In this document: positions 13,774-16,545 of the stretch, piece by piece
How positions within the stretch are numbered: position 1 is the first letter of the stretch
Layout: every line of letters starts with the position of its first letter
Source of the DNA: Lachnospiraceae bacterium UBA3826
GTDB taxonomy: Bacteria > Bacillota > Clostridia > Lachnospirales > Lachnospiraceae
Length of the DNA: 16,545 nt
Reading direction: 5' to 3'
Assembly: GCA_002393095.1 (NCBI GenBank)
Contig: DGII01000157.1
Span: 1-16,545, forward strand
Translations under genes and position numbers: made by a program
Notes under the pieces: model-generated
Database searches by the model: none
What the model saw: only the letters and a program-made list of their open reading frames with translations
Told to the model about the DNA's origin: nothing

Positions 13774-16034
13774 AGATTAAGCCTTAACGCATTCATACAT
13801 ACAGTGAAGCTTGACAGGCTCATAGCCGCCGCTCCTATCATGGGATTAAGCTTAAGTCCGAAGAGTCCGGCAGCAAGCGGTATACATATGAGATTATAGA
13901 AAAATGCCCAGAAGAGGTTCTCCTTTATATTCTTAAGCGTAGCCCGGCTTAAGTCCACGGCATGCACCACATCCGATATATTGCTGTTCATAAGCACTAT
14001 GTCCGCACTGTCTATTGCAACATCCGTTCCGGCACCAATGGCGATACCTATATCCGCAGATGTAAGTGCCGGTGCGTCATTGATACCGTCACCCACCATG
14101 ATGACCTTCCCCGTACTCTTAAGTCCTGCTATCGCATCGGCTTTGCCATCCGGCAGTACACCTGCGATCACATCATCAACCCCTACCTCTGCAGCTATGG
14201 CACGGGCCGTTCTCTCATTATCACCCGTAAGCATGACAGTCTTAAGCCCCATGTCCTTTAACCTGCTTATTGCCTCTGCCGAGTCTTCTCTTATGGCATC
14301 CGCCACCGCTATTATGCCCACAAGTTCTCCGTCACTTGCAAAAAGGAGCGGTGTCTTACCCTGTCCGGACAGTTCATCCGCCATATCCCTGTATCTTATA
14401 TCAATATCCGCTCTCTCTCCGATGAACTTAAGGCTGCCTGCCCAAAGTGTCGTCTCATCTATCGCGGCTTCTATCCCGTTACCCGGCAAAGCCTTGAATT
14501 CATCTACCTCAATAAGCTCTGTATCCGCCTCTTTAGCATAAGCTACAATTGCCTTGGCTAACGGATGCTCACTCTTATACTCAAGGGCATATGCAAGACT
14601 TAAAAGCGCCTTCTCGTCCATTCCCTCCACGGGACGGATATCAGTTACAACAGGTTGTCCCGTTGTTATGGTTCCTGTCTTGTCCATGACACAGATGTCA
14701 GCTTTGCCTGTCAGCTCCAATGCCTCGCTGGTCTTATACAATATACCGTTCTTGGCTCCCATGCCGTTGCCCACCATGATGGCAACAGGTGTGGCAAGTC
14801 CGAGCGCACATGGGCATGATATCACAAGCACCGATATACCTCTGGCAAGAGCCCCACTTACGCTCTCTCCGGCTATAAGCCATCCTATGATCACTATAAT
14901 GGCTATTCCCATTACAGACGGAACGAATACACCGGATACCTTGTCCGCTATTCTTGCAATAGGTGCCTTGGTCGCAGCCGCATCACTTACCATCTGTATG
15001 ATCTTGGATAAAGTCGTATCTTCACCTACTCTAAGTGCCCTGCACCTTATATAACCCGATGTATTGATAGTGGCGGCGATCACTCTGTCGCCTGCGGTCT
15101 TATCTACCGGGATGGATTCTCCGGTTATGGCGGCTTCATTGACAGCGGTGTCACCTTCTATGATCTCACCGTCCACAGGTATACTCTCACCGGGACGCAC
15201 TGCGAAGATATCTCCTACTCTCAGCTCATCCACCTCAACAGTGACTTCACCCTCATCCCTTATAACTACAGCGGTCTTGGGTGCAAGTCTCATAAGGCTT
15301 TTAAGCGCATCTGTCGTCCTTCCCTTAGACATGGCTTCAAGCATCTTGCCCACTGTTATGAGTGCCGGTATCATGGCTGCCGCTTCGAAGTACAACTCAT
15401 CATGATAGTACGACATCAGCTCCATATTGGGAGTTCCATTTGTTATAAGGAAGGTCATCTTATAGAATACATACAGACTCCATCCAAAGGATACGGAAGA
15501 GCCCAGAGCCACAAGCGTGTCCATATTGGGCGCTCCGTGTATCAGTGAATTGAACCCGCTTTTGAAGAACTTACCGTTTATCACCATCACGATAAGAGCC
15601 AGTATCATCTGTGTAAGGGTCAGTCCCGTATGATTGTGCGTAAGGAACTTAGGTATGGGGAATCCAAGCATATTATGTCCCATGGTTATATACATGAGGA
15701 ACACCAAGAAGACAACGGAATATATAAGCCGTCGCTTAAGTACCGGTGTCTCCTTATCCTTAAGTTCATCTTCGTAATCGGTCCGTGCATTCCCCGCAGC
15801 ATTCCCTTTACCGTCAACAGACCTTGCTGCATGAGAGCCCTTGACTGAGGCACCGTACCCTGCTTTCTTAACAGCCTCTATTATTACTTCATCCGATACG
15901 TCTCCCTCTACCCCCATGGAGTTGGTCAGGAGACTTACCGCACATGATGTCACTCCGTCCAACTGTGACACCGCCTTTTCCACTCTTGCCTGACATGCCG
16001 CACAGCTCATGCCTGTCACAATATACTGTTCCAT
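13755..16034 (-). CDS. copA: Copper-exporting P1B-type ATPase CopA
   Basis: CopA pumps Cu(I) out of the cytoplasm using ATP. The 759-residue protein has one N-terminal metal-binding domain with GMSCAAC (C11, C14), a His/Met-containing loop after the first helix, the actuator TGES (304-307), the ion-path motif CPC (407-409), the phosphorylation site DKTGT (D451), the SEHPLA nucleotide motif (488-493), and GDGINDAPAL (648-657). The last helices carry YN (713-714) and MSLSS (738-742), the residues that mark Cu(I) selectivity. The start lies 4 nt after the csoR stop, with a GAGG site inside the end of csoR, so the two are co-transcribed and coupled. Copper release from CsoR should switch it on. 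Confidence 0.96.
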   Translation of the reverse strand: MEQYIVTGMSCAACQARVEKAVSQLDGVTSCAVSLLTNSMGVEGDVSDEVIIEAVKKAGYGASVKGSHAARSVDGKGNAAGNARTDYEDELKDKETPVLKRRLIYSVVFLVFLMYITMGHNMLGFPIPKFLTHNHTGLTLTQMILALIVMVINGKFFKSGFNSLIHGAPNMDTLVALGSSVSFGWSLYVFYKMTFLITNGTPNMELMSYYHDELYFEAAAMIPALITVGKMLEAMSKGRTTDALKSLMRLAPKTAVVIRDEGEVTVEVDELRVGDIFAVRPGESIPVDGEIIEGDTAVNEAAITGESIPVDKTAGDRVIAATINTSGYIRCRALRVGEDTTLSKIIQMVSDAAATKAPIARIADKVSGVFVPSVMGIAIIVIIGWLIAGESVSGALARGISVLVISCPCALGLATPVAIMVGNGMGAKNGILYKTSEALELTGKADICVMDKTGTITTGQPVVTDIRPVEGMDEKALLSLAYALEYKSEHPLAKAIVAYAKEADTELIEVDEFKALPGNGIEAAIDETTLWAGSLKFIGERADIDIRYRDMADELSGQGKTPLLFASDGELVGIIAVADAIREDSAEAISRLKDMGLKTVMLTGDNERTARAIAAEVGVDDVIAGVLPDGKADAIAGLKSTGKVIMVGDGINDAPALTSADIGIAIGAGTDVAIDSADIVLMNSNISDVVHAVDLSRATLKNIKENLFWAFFYNLICIPLAAGLFGLKLNPMIGAAAMSLSSFTVCMNALRLNLHKLRR

Positions 16035-16038
16035 TGTT

Positions 16039-16335
16039 TTACCTCATCAGTTTCTGGAGCACCTTTACCAGCTCATCAACCGACTCTTCCTTTCCGTGTT
16101 TGATATCTTCCGCCACGCAGCCTTTGATATGCATCCCCAGCAATTGCTTGTTGAAGCTGTTCAGCGCGCTGGTTACTGCAGATACCTGAATCAGAATATC
16201 GGGGCAGTAAAGATCTTCCTCCACCATTTTCTCAATTCCGCGAATCTGCCCTTCCGCCTTCTTCAGACGCACCAGCAGATCTTTCTTTTCTTCTTCCGTA
16301 CGTTTTTTATGGCGTACGCAATCACAATGTTCCAT
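16039..16335 (-). CDS. csoR: Copper-sensing transcriptional repressor CsoR
   Basis: CsoR is a four-helix repressor that leaves its operator when it binds Cu(I). From the ATG at 16335 (AGGAG 7 nt before it) the protein has 98 residues. The Cys-His-Cys copper site is complete: C44 in DLYCPDI, and H69 and C73 in MHIKGC. The helical core RLKKAEGQIRGIEKMVEED is the family signature. An extra C4/C6 pair and H3 sit at the N-terminus. It is the first gene of the csoR-copA operon, with its operator in its own promoter. Codon choice differs from the neighbours: 8 of 11 leucines are CTG, and LK is written CTG AAG rather than CTT AAG. Confidence 0.95.
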   Translation of the reverse strand: MEHCDCVRHKKRTEEEKKDLLVRLKKAEGQIRGIEKMVEEDLYCPDILIQVSAVTSALNSFNKQLLGMHIKGCVAEDIKHGKEESVDELVKVLQKLMR

Positions 16336-16354
16336 AGTGTTCTCCTGCTCCGAG

Positions 16355-16382
16355 AATATACCCCTAGGGGGTATGTAGTCAA
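16355..16382 (-). promoter_or_regulatory. csoR-copA promoter
   Basis: TTGACT (16382-16377) and TATATT (16360-16355) on the minus strand are 16 nt apart, each one mismatch from consensus. The spacer is almost wholly the CsoR operator. Confidence 0.8.
16358..16374. promoter_or_regulatory. CsoR operator
   Basis: ATACCCC-TA-GGGGGTAT (plus strand) is the G/C-tract inverted repeat typical of CsoR sites. It fills the promoter spacer, so bound CsoR would block RNA polymerase until copper arrives. Confidence 0.9.
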
Positions 16383-16419
16383 CTGGAATGCTCATCAATT
16401 AAAAGTGTGAACATTTCTG

Positions 16420-16448
16420 TTGACAAGATCCGAAAGCAGTCGTATCTT
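16420..16448 (+). promoter_or_regulatory. Candidate divergent promoter at the right edge
   Basis: A perfect TTGACA (16420-16425) and TATCTT (16443-16448) on the plus strand are 17 nt apart. No plus-strand gene starts before the window ends, so its target would lie beyond the edge. Confidence 0.4.
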
Positions 16449-16454
16449 AATGGT

Positions 16455-16472
16455 AGTTAGTTAATACTAACT
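16455..16472. promoter_or_regulatory. 7-4-7 palindrome downstream of the edge promoter
   Basis: AGTTAGT-TAAT-ACTAACT is a perfect inverted repeat just after the plus-strand -10. It loosely resembles operators of DtxR-family metal repressors (TTAGxxTAxxCTAA type), but I cannot assign the regulator. Confidence 0.4.
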
Positions 16473-16545
16473 TGAGGCGACGGGAACAGAGTTACTCCTT
16501 CAAAATACATATGTTCTCCTGCTCTCACCCGGTATCCCCTTCTCC

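Noticed and set aside
13981..14541. A long plus-strand open frame (186 codons) inside copA
   Set aside because: Its Ser/Ala/Pro-rich product is the antisense shadow of copA, whose minus-strand motifs are unmistakable; other long frames opposite mnmA, the binding protein and the zinc-ribbon genes were rejected for the same reason.
16457..16510. A 17-codon minus-strand frame with a GCAGGAGAAC ribosome site like that of csoR
   Set aside because: It is very short, ends inside the edge palindrome, and resembles nothing known. The similar ribosome site could be a duplicated fragment or chance.

Overview
The window reads as a chromosomal segment of an anaerobic Firmicute of the class Clostridia, most likely a Lachnospiraceae relative. 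Grounds: AGGAGG-type ribosome sites, sigma-A-like promoters and U-tract terminators; a ZTP riboswitch in front of split purine genes (free-standing AICAR transformylase plus a PurO-type IMP cyclohydrolase); a CsoR/CopA copper module with a Firmicutes-style operator; and a flagellin-family gene. The placement is inference. All convincing genes lie on the minus strand, so the text reads from high to low coordinates.

Right end (16.5 to 13.7 kb): an intergenic edge with a plus-strand promoter-like sequence and a palindrome, then csoR-copA, a copper-sensing repressor with its operator inside the promoter spacer and a copper-exporting P-type ATPase. A terminator starts inside the last codons of copA.

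Middle right (13.7 to 10.6 kb): an amino-acid (possibly cystine) ABC lipoprotein and permease with no ATPase subunit beside them, followed by a MATE efflux pump.

Accessory island (10.7 to 7.8 kb): a decayed retropepsin-like gene (frameshift plus two in-frame stops) that keeps a good promoter, ribosome site and terminator; a fragment of a single-pass membrane protein; hairpins and a palindrome; then an AAA-like ATPase fused to a PD-(D/E)XK nuclease. The hexamer CTTAAG, very common elsewhere (33 copies counted in the window), is absent from about 7,975 to 10,945, which fits foreign or relaxed DNA.

Middle left (7.8 to 4.3 kb): a MalY/PatB-type cysteine-S-conjugate lyase, a short divergent flagellin-like protein with its own promoter and terminator, and the tRNA 2-thiouridylase gene mnmA, preceded by an 8-bp tandem repeat array.

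Left (4.3 kb to 1): the most informative part. A promoter, a ZTP (pfl) riboswitch and an overlapping terminator control purO-purH, the last two steps of IMP synthesis. After a 50-nt gap with a hairpin but no U-tract come three genes for single-pass membrane proteins, two with cytoplasmic zinc ribbons, possibly on the same transcript. The window ends in a proline tRNA with the rare anticodon AGG, with its own promoter.

No CRISPR array, insertion sequence, rRNA or origin was seen.
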